From: JAFCUW01 sp049897565
GTDB taxonomy: Bacteria; Pseudomonadota; Gammaproteobacteria; Burkholderiales; Burkholderiaceae_D
Direction of reading: 5' to 3'
Length of the DNA stretch: 64,000 bases
NCBI RefSeq assembly: GCF_049897565.1
Contig: NZ_JAFCWM010000004.1
Span: 194,620-258,619, forward strand
Shown piece after piece: positions 15,476-25,108 of this stretch. The notes beneath the pieces were generated by a model. That model saw only the letters and a program-made list of their open reading frames with translations. It was not told the DNA's origin and searched no databases. The translations under genes and the position numbers were made by a program. Each line of letters begins with the position of its first letter. Position 1 is the stretch's first letter.

Positions 15476-17701
15476 CTAATACACGATCACCGTCTGCGAA
15501 CCGATCTTCACTGTGCGGCTGCTGCCGCCTGGCGTAATCGTCACCACGGGGCGCTTGCAGCCGACATCGAGCAGCACCAGAAATTCGGCATCGGACATGC
15601 CGTCGTTCTTCAATGTGAAGGCGCCGTGGCCTTCGACGGTGCCGGGCTTGGGCGCGTAGCCGGTGCGTGCTTCGTACGCGGCGCCAGCGCCGAGCGAGCG
15701 CACGCATACTGACTGGCCGCCGGCGCTGATGCTGACGTTGGCCGAATTGCCGGCCACGATGTTGGCCGGCGCATGCAGGTTGAACTCGTAGGTGTGCGCA
15801 GCGCTTGCCGATATCTTGTCGCGCACCAGCACCGCGTTCTGGCTGCGCAGGTACCACACCTGGCGCTTGGCCGAGCGCAGCTTGCCTGCATACGCGGGCG
15901 TGGCGTCGCCTTCGGCGTAGTCCCAGGTCGGCTGCGTCGAAAAGCTGGTGATCCTGCCGTTGCGCTGGAGCTGTTCGCGGTAGCCGCTGTTGTCCTGGCC
16001 CTTGCCGCCGTCGAAGGTGATGGCGTTGGTCGAGCGGGTCTGGCTGTACCAGTTGTTCCAGGCGGGCGAACCGAACCAGTCGTACCAGCCGGCCTTGGTC
16101 AGCAGCGGCTGGCCGGCGACCGACAACATGAACGAGTTCTGGTCGGCGTGGCTGTGGCTGAACGAGCCGTAGGGGCTCGACTTGAAGTAGAACGAGGTGC
16201 GCGACGGCGAGGTCACGTCGCTGTGCATCGCGGTCCAGCCGATGCTGGGAAAGTACGATGCGTTCGGCGGCGGCGCTTCGTACGCGGCGCCGGCCACCGG
16301 CATCGGATACGGCGCCTCGAGCAAGGTCAGCGTGTCTTCGCTGCCGCCCAGGCTGCGCTTGTACCAGGCCGCGCGCGGCGACGTCATGCGCGAGGCGAAG
16401 GCGTTGAAGACGCGCGTGTCGGGCACGGTGTCGGAGCCGTCGCCGAACAGGTGGGTGCGGGTGCCGGGCGGGGTGAACTGGGTGGCGTAGTCGAGAAAGC
16501 CGAGCGTCCAGGGCTTTTCGTAGAAGTTGACGCCGGTGGCGTTGACCAGCGGGTCCCACAGCGCCACCATGTAGCCGGCGGTGTATTCGGCGTAGGCGGT
16601 GCCGTTGGCGTAGCCGCCTTCTTCGCCGCTCCACGGCGACGGCGCGTTGGCGTAGGCGCGGAACGAAAAATCGAACCACTTCTGCGCGTCGGCAATGTCG
16701 CCCAGCGCCAGGGTCGAGATCAGCACGACGAAAACGAGGCTGGTGTTGCCGTGCGAGTCGAACGGGAACTGGTCGAGGCGGCCGTTGTTGCCAGCCAGGT
16801 TGGCGTAGATTTCGTTGGTGCGCGCCGTCACCGCCGCCAGCCAGCGCGCCTTGCGGGTGGCGTCGACGCTGGCGCCGAGCACGTCGACGGCCTTGATCAG
16901 CGACAGCGCGATCTGGCGCGTCGCCTGGTCCTGGTTGACGTAGCTGGTCGGCCCCTTCGGATTGAGCGCGGCCAGCTGGTCGCCCTTGCGCAGCGCCTCG
17001 GTCAGGTACAGCTGCTCGCCCTTGAGGCGGTACATCAGCGCCGCTGCCTGCAGCTGGCGGCTCGCTTCGTTGATGCGGGCGCGCACCTCGTTCTGCTGGG
17101 TGACCATCGATTGCGTCAGCGGCGCGGCGATCGACAGCGCCCAGCGCGAGTCCGACAGCGCCGGCAGCGCGGTGATCTGCGCCGTCACTTCGTTGGCCAT
17201 GCGGCTGACGTACGGCTCGTAGCGCGAGCGGCGCGTGTCGTCCCACTGCGACACCGGCACCAGCGACGCGTGCAGCGAGCGTGGCCGCGGCTTCTGGAGG
17301 ATGCGCGCGCGCAGGCTGGCGTTGTCGGGCACTTCGAAGCGCGTCGAGCGGGCGTTGATGGCGAAGCCGCGGCGGCTCGACCAATCGGTCGAATTGACCG
17401 GGCGCACGCGCCATGTATAGTTCCCGTCCGGCAAGGCCTTGGCCGGCAGGTACCAGTTGCGCTCGACCGTCACGCGGGTCGGCGCGGTGGCACCGGCGGC
17501 GAGAATTTCTACTTCGTAGGACGCCGGGCCGGACGCGTGGCGCGCCCAGGTGAAGCCCGGCGGGTTCTGCGGCTGGCTGTCGCCATTGGCCGGGTGCGGC
17601 TTGACCACCAGCGGATCGCTCGACCGGGCCCAGTCGGCGTCGGCGGCGCCGGCCGCCAGCAAGGAAGAGAGCAGGATCACGCGCCAGTACGACACTTTCA
17701 T
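15476..17701 (-). CDS. DUF4962/heparinase II-III-like polysaccharide lyase, secreted
   Basis: A 741-residue exported protein. The start at 17701 (MKVSYWRVILL) gives a signal peptide ending near AAGAADA. An N-terminal beta-rich carbohydrate-binding-like part (about 30-130) precedes a long helical toroid of the alginate-lyase type, and then a heparinase II/III-like beta-sandwich with FSHSHADQNSF (catalytic-type histidines). The best guess is degradation of an acidic polysaccharide; which one cannot be read from sequence. No carbohydrate transport or sulfatase genes are nearby, so it appears to be a stand-alone secreted enzyme. Its 3' end meets a bidirectional terminator. Confidence 0.82.
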   Translation of the reverse strand: MKVSYWRVILLSSLLAAGAADADWARSSDPLVVKPHPANGDSQPQNPPGFTWARHASGPASYEVEILAAGATAPTRVTVERNWYLPAKALPDGNYTWRVRPVNSTDWSSRRGFAINARSTRFEVPDNASLRARILQKPRPRSLHASLVPVSQWDDTRRSRYEPYVSRMANEVTAQITALPALSDSRWALSIAAPLTQSMVTQQNEVRARINEASRQLQAAALMYRLKGEQLYLTEALRKGDQLAALNPKGPTSYVNQDQATRQIALSLIKAVDVLGASVDATRKARWLAAVTARTNEIYANLAGNNGRLDQFPFDSHGNTSLVFVVLISTLALGDIADAQKWFDFSFRAYANAPSPWSGEEGGYANGTAYAEYTAGYMVALWDPLVNATGVNFYEKPWTLGFLDYATQFTPPGTRTHLFGDGSDTVPDTRVFNAFASRMTSPRAAWYKRSLGGSEDTLTLLEAPYPMPVAGAAYEAPPPNASYFPSIGWTAMHSDVTSPSRTSFYFKSSPYGSFSHSHADQNSFMLSVAGQPLLTKAGWYDWFGSPAWNNWYSQTRSTNAITFDGGKGQDNSGYREQLQRNGRITSFSTQPTWDYAEGDATPAYAGKLRSAKRQVWYLRSQNAVLVRDKISASAAHTYEFNLHAPANIVAGNSANVSISAGGQSVCVRSLGAGAAYEARTGYAPKPGTVEGHGAFTLKNDGMSDAEFLVLLDVGCKRPVVTITPGGSSRTVKIGSQTVIVY

Positions 17702-18059
17702 ATCTGTAAAAGCTCCAGAGGATGATGAGGGAATGCCATCGTCGCGGCGCATTTTTTTATTGCGTGCTAAAAATAGTCCGTTCAATCAATTATTTTCAGG
17801 CAATTCAGGGCTGAAACATAACGGGCACATCCGTGTCGGGTTTCTTGTTTTTACAGCTTGTTTCAATTTGACCCGGCGAGGTGGACAGCCTGACATTTCG
17901 CACCTGCTGAAAAGCTGATAGGGCAAGATTTGCCAGCCGTTGTTGTTCAATTACCGCACGTTGCCGTCAAAGTGGACAAGAAAACAAGTTATTGGTGGAG
18001 ATGCGCACCCAGATGGGCTAGAGTTGTTTAATAACAAACAACAAGAAAGCCGGGGAGTC
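17702..18059. other. AT-rich intergenic region with divergent promoters
   Basis: 358 bases between divergent genes, markedly more AT-rich than its flanks. I see a small inverted repeat at 18024-18042 (TTGTT and AACAA arms) just before the hypothetical gene, and no convincing gene. A GG/GC pair near 17923-17936 superficially resembles a sigma-54 site but has the wrong spacing. Confidence 0.5.
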
Positions 18060-18443
18060 GTGAAAAAATTGTTACAGCGCTTCTGGTCGCCCAAGCCGCC
18101 CAGCCAGGCGCACGTTGTCATTCGCGCCACGGCGGTGATCAACCACGTCATTTTTGATGTGGGCATCGACACGCTGGTGGGCGGCACGTTCGTGCTCGAC
18201 AAGCGCTTGCGCCTGCGTTTTGTCAGCATGGCGCCGACCCGTGCGCGCGGCATTGTCGCCGCGCTGAAGGTGAGCCAACTGGAAGAGGCGGTGCTGTTGC
18301 GCGGCCTCGGCACCGACGAGGTGCTCGACATGCAGGTCGTCAGGCAACACTCGGCCTGCCTGGCGCGCGCAGTGGTGCGCGACCTTGGCGCGCAGTCGGC
18401 CGCGCTCAGGGCGCTGCCGGCGCAGCTCGGGCCGGCCGCGTAA
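18060..18443 (+). CDS. Hypothetical protein
   Basis: 127 residues, no family recognised. The N-terminus is basic (KKLLQRFWSPKPP), followed by a hydrophobic segment with alternating Val/Ile (VVIRATAVINHVIFDVGIDT) and a helical C-terminal half rich in Ala, Arg and Leu. GTG 18060 is a reasonable start but the GGGGAG before it is only two bases away; TTG 18069 or an upstream TTG at 17940 remain possible. Codon use matches the surrounding genes, which supports it being real. No operon partner: the next gene converges on it. Confidence 0.55.
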   Translation: MKKLLQRFWSPKPPSQAHVVIRATAVINHVIFDVGIDTLVGGTFVLDKRLRLRFVSMAPTRARGIVAALKVSQLEEAVLLRGLGTDEVLDMQVVRQHSACLARAVVRDLGAQSAALRALPAQLGPAA

Positions 18444-18465
18444 CGACGGCAGCGGCGCGCCGCGC

Positions 18466-19437
18466 TCAGCGCAGCGACGAGCGCAGCGCCGCCGATTCGA
18501 AGTACAGGGTACGCACCGCCGGGTTATGCGCGCGCACCGTGTTTTCGAGGCGCTCGATGGCATGTTCGACTTCGTCGATGCGCATGCCGCGCCTGAACTG
18601 CACGGACGCCGTCACCAGGATGTCGTCCGGTCCCATTTGCATGGTCAGCACGCGCTCGACCTTGCCGATGGCCTCATCGGCGCAGATGATGTCGCGCAGC
18701 GCGCCGGTTTCCTCGTGCCCGACGCTTTCGCCCACCAGCAGGTCGCCGGTCTCGCGCGCCAGCGTAAAGGCGGCGCCCACCAGCAGCAGGCCGATGACGA
18801 CCGAGGCGGCCGGATCGAACAGCGGATTGCCGGTCCACTGGCTAAGGGCGATGCCGGCGGCCGCCACCAGCAGGCCGAGCAGCGCGGCCGAATCCTCGAT
18901 GAACACGGCGAATACCGACGCGTCCTTGCTGGCGCGGACGGTCTGCCACAGATTGTCGCCGTCCTTGCGCGCCTTGTTCAGGCCAAGGCGCGACAGGTTC
19001 CAGCTATAGCCTTCGAACACGAAGGCAATGGCGAGCACCACGTAGTTCCACAGCGGATCGCCGAGCGGCTCCGGGTGCAGCAGGCCGTGCACGCCGTGGT
19101 AGATGGTCAGGCCGCCGCCGAGCGAAAACACCGACAGCGCGACGATCAGCGCCCAGAAATACACCGCTTTGCCGTAGCCGAAAGGATGCGCATGATCGGG
19201 CGGGCGGTTGGCGCTTTTCTCGCCGATCAGCAGCAGCGCTTCGTTGCCGGTGTCGACCGCGGAGTGGACGCCTTCGGCCGCCATTGCCGCGCTGCCGGTG
19301 ATCGCCGCGACGACGAATTTGGCCGCGGCGATCGCCAGGTTGGCGACGATGGCGGCATAGATCACTTTCCTGGTGCCGCGATTGTCTGGCATCGTGGCAA
19401 GGTCGCGCCGTGGGTATTGCGATGGTTCCGCCGCCAT
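18466..19437 (-). CDS. Cation diffusion facilitator (CDF) metal exporter
   Basis: A 323-residue inner-membrane antiporter for divalent cations (Zn, Co, Fe or Mn). ATG 19437 has an AAAGGA site. There are about six membrane helices; HSAVDTGNE carries the conserved H-x3-D metal site of the second helix and RPPDHAHPFGYGK is the histidine-rich loop. The C-terminal cytoplasmic domain is shorter than in classic YiiP and has fewer metal-binding histidines. The metal cannot be decided. It is divergent from the acyl-CoA synthetase-acetyltransferase gene. Confidence 0.9.
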   Translation of the reverse strand: MAAEPSQYPRRDLATMPDNRGTRKVIYAAIVANLAIAAAKFVVAAITGSAAMAAEGVHSAVDTGNEALLLIGEKSANRPPDHAHPFGYGKAVYFWALIVALSVFSLGGGLTIYHGVHGLLHPEPLGDPLWNYVVLAIAFVFEGYSWNLSRLGLNKARKDGDNLWQTVRASKDASVFAVFIEDSAALLGLLVAAAGIALSQWTGNPLFDPAASVVIGLLLVGAAFTLARETGDLLVGESVGHEETGALRDIICADEAIGKVERVLTMQMGPDDILVTASVQFRRGMRIDEVEHAIERLENTVRAHNPAVRTLYFESAALRSSLR

Positions 19438-19565
19438 TGGGATGTCCTTTGATTGCGCTTGCGAACGACGAGTGTAACAAGGCGCTGCTGATGAAGTAGC
19501 ACGGATCGCCGGCGGCGCGCGCGATCCGGTATATTGGGTCATCTGTTACCAGCGAAGGATGTGCG

Positions 19566-22247
19566 ATGAGCGTTCGCAACTTGCAGCACCTGTTCGCGCC
19601 GGCGTCGGTGGCGTTGATCGGCGCCTCCGAGCGCGCCGGCAGCGTCGGCGCGACGGCGCTGCGCAACCTGACCGGCGCCGGCTTCACGGGACCGATCTAC
19701 GCGGTCAACCCGAAGCACCGGGAAGTGGCCGGCATGCGCTGCTACGCCAGCGTGGCCGAGTTGCCGCAGGCGCCGGCGCTGGCGATCATCTGCACGCCGC
19801 CGGCGACCGTGCCGGGCATCGTGCGCCAGCTAGGTGAGCGCGGCTGCCGCGCCGCGATCATCCTGACGGCCGGCCTGTCGGCGCAGCGCGACGCGCGCGG
19901 GCGCACACTGCAGCAGGCCGCGCTCGACGCCGCCCACCCGTATATCTTGCGCCTGCTCGGGCCGAACTGCGTCGGCCTGCTGGTGCCGGGCATCGGCCTG
20001 AACGCGAGCTTCGCCCATACCAATGCGCTGCCGGGCAAGCTGGCGTTCGTGTCGCAGTCCGGCGCCCTGGTGACCGGCGTGCTCGATTGGGCGCGCAGCC
20101 GCGGCATCGGCTTTTCGCGCTTCATTTCGCTCGGCGACAGCGCCGACGTCGATTTCGGCGATGTGCTCGACTACCTCGCCAGCGACGGCGAGACGAGCGC
20201 CATTTTGATGTACATGGAGGACGTGCGGCAGGCGCGCAAGTTCATGTCGGCCGCGCGCGCGGCGGCGCGCAGCAAGCCGGTGGTGGTGCTGAAGGCGGGC
20301 CGGATGCCGGAAGGGGCGCGCGCGGCGGCCTCGCACACGGGCGCGCTGGCCGGCGCCGACGACGTCTACGATTGCGCCTTCCGGCGCGCCGGCATGCTGC
20401 GCGTGCTCACCACCGAGGACCTGTTCGCGGCGGTCGAAACGCTGGCGCACGCGCGGCCGCTGCACGGCGAGCGGCTGGCGATCATGACCAACGGCGGCGG
20501 GCCAGGCGTAATGGCGACCGACGCGCTGGTCGCCGGCGGCGGCAAGATGGCGACGCTGTCGGTGCACACGCTCGCCCGGCTGGGCGAGCTGCTGCCGCCG
20601 ACCTGGTCGCATGCGAACCCGGTCGACATCATCGGCGATGCGCCGGCCCAGCGCTACGTGCAAACGCTCGAACTGCTGCTGGCCGACGAGCAGTGCGATG
20701 CGGTCCTGTTCATCCACGCGCCCACTGCAATCGTGCCGAGCGCGGACATCGCGCGCGCCATCGCGCCGCTGGCCAAGGCGGCCTCGCGCAATGTGCTGGC
20801 GTGCTGGCTGGGCGGCGAGGCGGTGGAGGAAGCGCGCCGCATCTGCTTCGAGGCCGGCATCCCGACCTTCGACACGCCGGAAGACGCGGTCAACGGCTAC
20901 CTGCAGATCGTCCATTACCGCCAGGCGCAGAACCTGCTGATGCAGGTGCCGCCGTCGGCCTGCAACGGCTTCGAGGCCGACCGCATCGGCGCGCGCGGCA
21001 TCGTCCAGGCGGCGCTGGCCGAGGGGCGCAGCCAGCTGGCCGAGCCCGAAGCGAAGGCGGTGCTTGCCGCCTACGGCATCGAGGTGGTGCAGACCCGGCT
21101 GGCCGCCGACATCGAGCAGGCCGCCGCGGCGGCGATCGAGATCGGCTTTCCGGTGGCGGTCAAGGTCGTCTCGCAGCAGGTGGTGCACAAGTCGGACGTC
21201 GGCGGCGTCGCGCTCGATCTCGATTCGGCCGAGGCGGTGCGATCGGCGGCGCAGCGCATGCAGAAGCGGCTGGCCGAACTGCAGCCGGACGCGCGGCTGG
21301 ACGGCTTTTCGGTGCAGCAGATGGCGCGCCGGCCCGACGCGGTCGAGCTGATCGTCGGCGCTGCCACCGACCGGGTATTCGGCCCGGTGATCCTGTTCGG
21401 CCAGGGCGGCATCTCGGTGGAGGTGACGGGCGACCATGCCGTTGCGCTGCCGCCGCTAAACACGGTGCTGGCGCGCGACATGATCGGGCGCACGCGGGTG
21501 GCCAAGCTGCTGGCCGGCTACCGCAGCCGGCCGCCGGCGGACATGGAGGCGATCCTGTGGACGCTGACGCAGCTGTCGCAGCTGGTGTCGGACATCCCCG
21601 AAATCGTCGAACTCGATATCAATCCGCTGCTCGCCGACAGCACCGGCGCGATCGCTCTCGACGCGCGCATGCGCGTGGCGCGGGCCGACTGCCGCGCGAG
21701 CAGCCTTGACCGGCTGGCGATCCGCCCCTATCCGCGCGAACTGGAAGAGAGCATCGAATTCGAAGGCCGCCCACTGCTGCTGCGCCCGATTCGCCCGGAA
21801 GACGGGCCGGCGCACCTGGCGTTTTTCGACGCGCTCACGCCCGACGACGTGCGCTACCGGATGTTCGTGCGGATCCGCGAATTGACGCCGTCGCAGCTGG
21901 CGCGCTTCACGCAGATCGACTTCGACCGCGAGATGGCCTTCATCGCCACGCGCGACGGCGCCGACGGCCGGCCGGAAACGCTCGGCGTGGCGCGCGTGGT
22001 GGCCGACCCCGACAACGTGGCCGCCGAATTCGCCGTGACGGTGCGCTCGGACCTGAAGGGGCATGGGCTGGGACGCACGTTGATGAAAAAGGTGATCGCA
22101 TACTGCCGCTCGCGCGGCACGCGCGAGATCGTCGGCGAGGCGCTGCCGCAAAATACCCGCGTGATCCGGCTGGTGCGCAGCCTCGGCTTCGAAGTGACGC
22201 CGGCGCCGGAGGAGGGCACGATGCGCCTGCGGTTGCCGCTCGAGTAG
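19566..22247 (+). CDS. Acyl-CoA synthetase (ADP-forming)-like/GNAT protein acetyltransferase fusion
   Basis: An 893-residue fusion of the Pat/PatZ type, which acetylates and so controls acetyl-CoA synthetase and other proteins. Order: CoA-binding Rossmann domain (about 5-130), succinyl-CoA-ligase-like domains with the conserved SHTG histidine (SHTGALAGADD), an ATP-grasp region (about 490-700, with FPVAVKVVS and QGGISVEV), and a C-terminal GNAT domain (about 735-890) with the acetyl-CoA loop pattern SDLKGHGLGRTLMKK. ATG 19566 has a GAAGGA-like site. In this family the synthetase half may be catalytically dead and act as a sensor. No acs gene lies in the window. Confidence 0.92.
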   Translation: MSVRNLQHLFAPASVALIGASERAGSVGATALRNLTGAGFTGPIYAVNPKHREVAGMRCYASVAELPQAPALAIICTPPATVPGIVRQLGERGCRAAIILTAGLSAQRDARGRTLQQAALDAAHPYILRLLGPNCVGLLVPGIGLNASFAHTNALPGKLAFVSQSGALVTGVLDWARSRGIGFSRFISLGDSADVDFGDVLDYLASDGETSAILMYMEDVRQARKFMSAARAAARSKPVVVLKAGRMPEGARAAASHTGALAGADDVYDCAFRRAGMLRVLTTEDLFAAVETLAHARPLHGERLAIMTNGGGPGVMATDALVAGGGKMATLSVHTLARLGELLPPTWSHANPVDIIGDAPAQRYVQTLELLLADEQCDAVLFIHAPTAIVPSADIARAIAPLAKAASRNVLACWLGGEAVEEARRICFEAGIPTFDTPEDAVNGYLQIVHYRQAQNLLMQVPPSACNGFEADRIGARGIVQAALAEGRSQLAEPEAKAVLAAYGIEVVQTRLAADIEQAAAAAIEIGFPVAVKVVSQQVVHKSDVGGVALDLDSAEAVRSAAQRMQKRLAELQPDARLDGFSVQQMARRPDAVELIVGAATDRVFGPVILFGQGGISVEVTGDHAVALPPLNTVLARDMIGRTRVAKLLAGYRSRPPADMEAILWTLTQLSQLVSDIPEIVELDINPLLADSTGAIALDARMRVARADCRASSLDRLAIRPYPRELEESIEFEGRPLLLRPIRPEDGPAHLAFFDALTPDDVRYRMFVRIRELTPSQLARFTQIDFDREMAFIATRDGADGRPETLGVARVVADPDNVAAEFAVTVRSDLKGHGLGRTLMKKVIAYCRSRGTREIVGEALPQNTRVIRLVRSLGFEVTPAPEEGTMRLRLPLE

Positions 22248-22345
22248 CTTGCCTGGCGAGGGATCGGGTGCGCGAAGGATGGTGTATTTGTCGATTGGAT
22301 GTTAAATTCGGCGACTTATTGCTGAACTACCCATCCAGGAGAAAA

Positions 22346-24181
22346 ATGATGTCGATCCCCCGCCGGCTGTCCTTGCGCGCCGCAATTGCCACGCTGTTCG
22401 TGCCGCTCGTGCTGACCGCCGGGGCGCTGCCCCACGCGCTGGCGCTCACGCCGGCGCCGGTCGCGGCGGCGGCCACCAGGCCCGATCCGGCGTTCACGGC
22501 GTGGGCCGACAAGTTCGCCGCCGACATGGTGGGCATCGAGCCGCAACTGGCCACCTCCACCCAGTATTTTTCGGGCGCGCAGCAAGATGCGCTGGACCGC
22601 CAGTTGACGCCATTGACGGCGCAGCAGCGCGCCAAGCGTTCGGCCTTGCGGCGTGCCGGTGTGGCGCGGCTGAAACAATGGAACGTCGCCAGGCTCGATG
22701 CGACGCAGCGCACGTCGGCCGCGGTGATGCGCTGGTCGCTCGAGAACGACCTGGCCGGCGAGCCGTTCGACGGCTACCGTTTCGAGTTCAACCAGATGAG
22801 CGGCACCCACGTGTCGCTGGTCCAGTTCATGACCCAGCTGCACCCGCTGCGGCGCGCCGCCGACGTCCCCGCCTACCTGGCGCGGCTCGGCCAGGTGGCT
22901 GCGCGCATCGACGAGGCGCTGGTGCGCTCGCGCGCGGCGACGGCGAAGTCGCTGATTCCGCCGCGCTTCATCGTCGAGCGCGCGCAGACCCAGGTCGACA
23001 CCTTCCTGGCGCCGGCGCCGGCGCAAAATCCGCTGGTCACCGCGCTGGCAGAGCGCAGCGCGGCGCTGGCCGACCTGACGCCGCAGGCGCGCGCCGACGC
23101 GGTCGAACAGGCGACGCGCATCGTTGCCGAACAGGTGCGCCCGGCTTACGCACGTGTGCAGAGTTTCCTCGCCGAGCTGCATCGGCGCAGCGGCGACGTG
23201 GCCGGCGTGACGCGCCTGCCGGGCGGCGCGGCTGCCTACAAGCAGGCGCTGGCCGGATTTACCGGCACCACGCTGACGGCAGAACAGATCCACGCGATCG
23301 GCCTGCGCGAAGTGGCGCGCATCGAAGCCGAGATGGACCGCCACCTGCGCACGCTCGGCTTTGCCGATGGCGCCATTCCGGCGCGCATGGCGGCGCTGGA
23401 CGCGACGTTGCAGCCAACCGGCGCCGATCCGCGCGCGCAGATCCTGGCCAGCTACGCGGCAATGGAGGTCGACGCCGAAAAGCGCAGTGCGCCGCTGTTC
23501 AACCTGCGACCGCGCGCGCCGCTGGAAGTGCGGCGCGAGCCGGCGCTGACCGAGGCGAGCGCCGCGGCGCACTACACGCTGCCGGCGCCGGACGGCAGCC
23601 GTGCGGGCGTGTTCTGGGTGCCGCTGCGCGGACCGCAGTTCGAGATGACGAAGATGCGCACCCTGGCCAACCACGAAGGCATCCCGGGCCACCACTTCCA
23701 GCTGGCGATCCAGCAGGAGCAGGCCGACCTGCCGCGCTTTCGCAGCCAGCGCATCTTCGGCGGCGGCAGCGCGCACTCGGAAGGCTGGGCGCTGTACACC
23801 GAGAAGCTGGCGATGGAGCACAACTGGTACGAAGGCGACTTGCCGGGCCTGCTCGGCGCGCTCAATTCGCAGCTGTTCCGCGCGCGCCGGCTGGTAGTCG
23901 ACACCGGCCTGCACGCCAAGGGCTGGACGCGCCAGCAGGCGATCGACTACGGCATCGGCGCGCAGGAAGTCGAGCGCTACGTGGTGTGGCCTGGCCAGGC
24001 GTGCGCGTACATGATCGGCATGCTGCGCATCGTCGAACTGCGCGAGCATGCGCGCGCGGCGCTGGGACCCGCATTTTCGCTGCCGGCGTTCCACGACGTC
24101 GTGCTCAAAACCGGCTCGGTGCCGCTGGACGTGCTGGCGCAGGTGATCGACCAGTGGATCGCCGTGCAGCGCAAGGCCTGA
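22346..24181 (+). CDS. Exported DUF885 protein (metallopeptidase-like)
   Basis: A 611-residue protein with an N-terminal signal peptide (basic start, hydrophobic core, ALA end near residue 32). The family signature NHEGIPGHHFQ (around residue 445), with a downstream glutamate in SEGWALYTEK, resembles the zinc site of M3/M32-type peptidases; enzymatic activity is inferred from the family. ATG 22346 follows CCAGGAGA. It ends 18 bp from the convergent FNR-like gene, with no obvious terminator between them. Confidence 0.88.
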   Translation: MMSIPRRLSLRAAIATLFVPLVLTAGALPHALALTPAPVAAAATRPDPAFTAWADKFAADMVGIEPQLATSTQYFSGAQQDALDRQLTPLTAQQRAKRSALRRAGVARLKQWNVARLDATQRTSAAVMRWSLENDLAGEPFDGYRFEFNQMSGTHVSLVQFMTQLHPLRRAADVPAYLARLGQVAARIDEALVRSRAATAKSLIPPRFIVERAQTQVDTFLAPAPAQNPLVTALAERSAALADLTPQARADAVEQATRIVAEQVRPAYARVQSFLAELHRRSGDVAGVTRLPGGAAAYKQALAGFTGTTLTAEQIHAIGLREVARIEAEMDRHLRTLGFADGAIPARMAALDATLQPTGADPRAQILASYAAMEVDAEKRSAPLFNLRPRAPLEVRREPALTEASAAAHYTLPAPDGSRAGVFWVPLRGPQFEMTKMRTLANHEGIPGHHFQLAIQQEQADLPRFRSQRIFGGGSAHSEGWALYTEKLAMEHNWYEGDLPGLLGALNSQLFRARRLVVDTGLHAKGWTRQQAIDYGIGAQEVERYVVWPGQACAYMIGMLRIVELREHARAALGPAFSLPAFHDVVLKTGSVPLDVLAQVIDQWIAVQRKA

Positions 24182-24199
24182 CGCTGGCGCCGTCGGCGC

Positions 24200-24943
24200 T
24201 CACGACATGGGTTTGCAGTGTTCGGTGCCGGCCGCCAGCGCCTCGAGCGCGGCCGGCTGGACCAGCGTCACTTCGCGCTTGTCGACTTTCAGCAGGCCCT
24301 GCTGTTTGAAGCGCGACATCAGGCGGCTGATGCTTTCGATCGTCAGGCCGAGGTAGTTGCCGATGTCCTCGCGCGACATGCGCAGCTGGAAGCAGGTCGG
24401 CGAATAGCCGCGCGCCGCGTAGCGCGCCGACAGGTTGATCAGGAAAACGGCGAAGCGCTGCTCGGCGCGCATATTACCCAGTAACAGCAGCAGGTCCTGC
24501 TCGCGCGTGATTTCCTGGCCCATGATGCGGTGGAAGCGGCGCAGCAGTTCCGGTTCGCGGGCGAACAGCATTTCCAGGCTGGCGAACGGGATCTCGCACA
24601 CTTCGCTGTCTTCCAGCGCGGCGGCGTTGCACTGGTGGCATTCGCCGCCGAGGGCGTCGAGGCCGAGCAGTTCGCCGGCCATCTGGAAGCCGGTGATCTG
24701 CTGTTCGCCGGCGCTGTTGAACTGATAGGTCTTGAAGTGGCCGAAGCGGATCGCGTACAGGTTACGGAACGGCTGCTCCATGCGGAACAGGCGCTCGTCG
24801 CGGCCGACGCGGCGCCGGCAGCCGGCGGCGTGGTCGAGCCAGCCGATGTCGGCCTGGTCGAGCCCGAGCGCGAAGCAGCGGCAGTAGATGCCGCCGGCGC
24901 TGCGCCGCTGCGCATCGGGATAGATCTGCGAGTAACTGATCAT
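24200..24943 (-). CDS. FNR-type Crp/Fnr-family transcription regulator with atypical cysteines
   Basis: A 247-residue regulator: cyclic-nucleotide-binding-type beta roll (about 45-130), long dimer helix (about 130-170) and winged helix (about 185-230). It aligns along its length with E. coli FNR (NLYAIRFGHFKTY, EQQITGF, VCEIPF). The recognition helix TIESISRLMSRF keeps E203, S206 and R207, the residues reading TTGAT half-sites. The cluster ligands differ: only C21 and C23 (C-x-C) occur near the N-terminus in place of the usual C-x2-C-x5-C; C116 matches E. coli C122, and C42, C102 and C105 are extra. The oxygen-sensing mode is therefore uncertain. The start has no strong ribosome-binding site. 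Confidence 0.9.
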   Translation of the reverse strand: MISYSQIYPDAQRRSAGGIYCRCFALGLDQADIGWLDHAAGCRRRVGRDERLFRMEQPFRNLYAIRFGHFKTYQFNSAGEQQITGFQMAGELLGLDALGGECHQCNAAALEDSEVCEIPFASLEMLFAREPELLRRFHRIMGQEITREQDLLLLLGNMRAEQRFAVFLINLSARYAARGYSPTCFQLRMSREDIGNYLGLTIESISRLMSRFKQQGLLKVDKREVTLVQPAALEALAAGTEHCKPMS

Positions 24944-25108
24944 TGGCGTGGCCCGGTTTGAGTTGGCCTGCCCCGGTAGTATAGTGCCGCCCTTGCCAAC
25001 TTGCCAGTGCTACGCATTGTGGGTCAGGCAACCGGCCTGATCCCCCATCGCGCTGACCGCCTGCGATGATTGCCCACGCCATGCTCCACGCACGGCGTAC
25101 GATGCTTT

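Noticed and set aside
17920..17940. Possible sigma-54 promoter
   Set aside because: The GG and GC elements are one base too close for the -24/-12 consensus.
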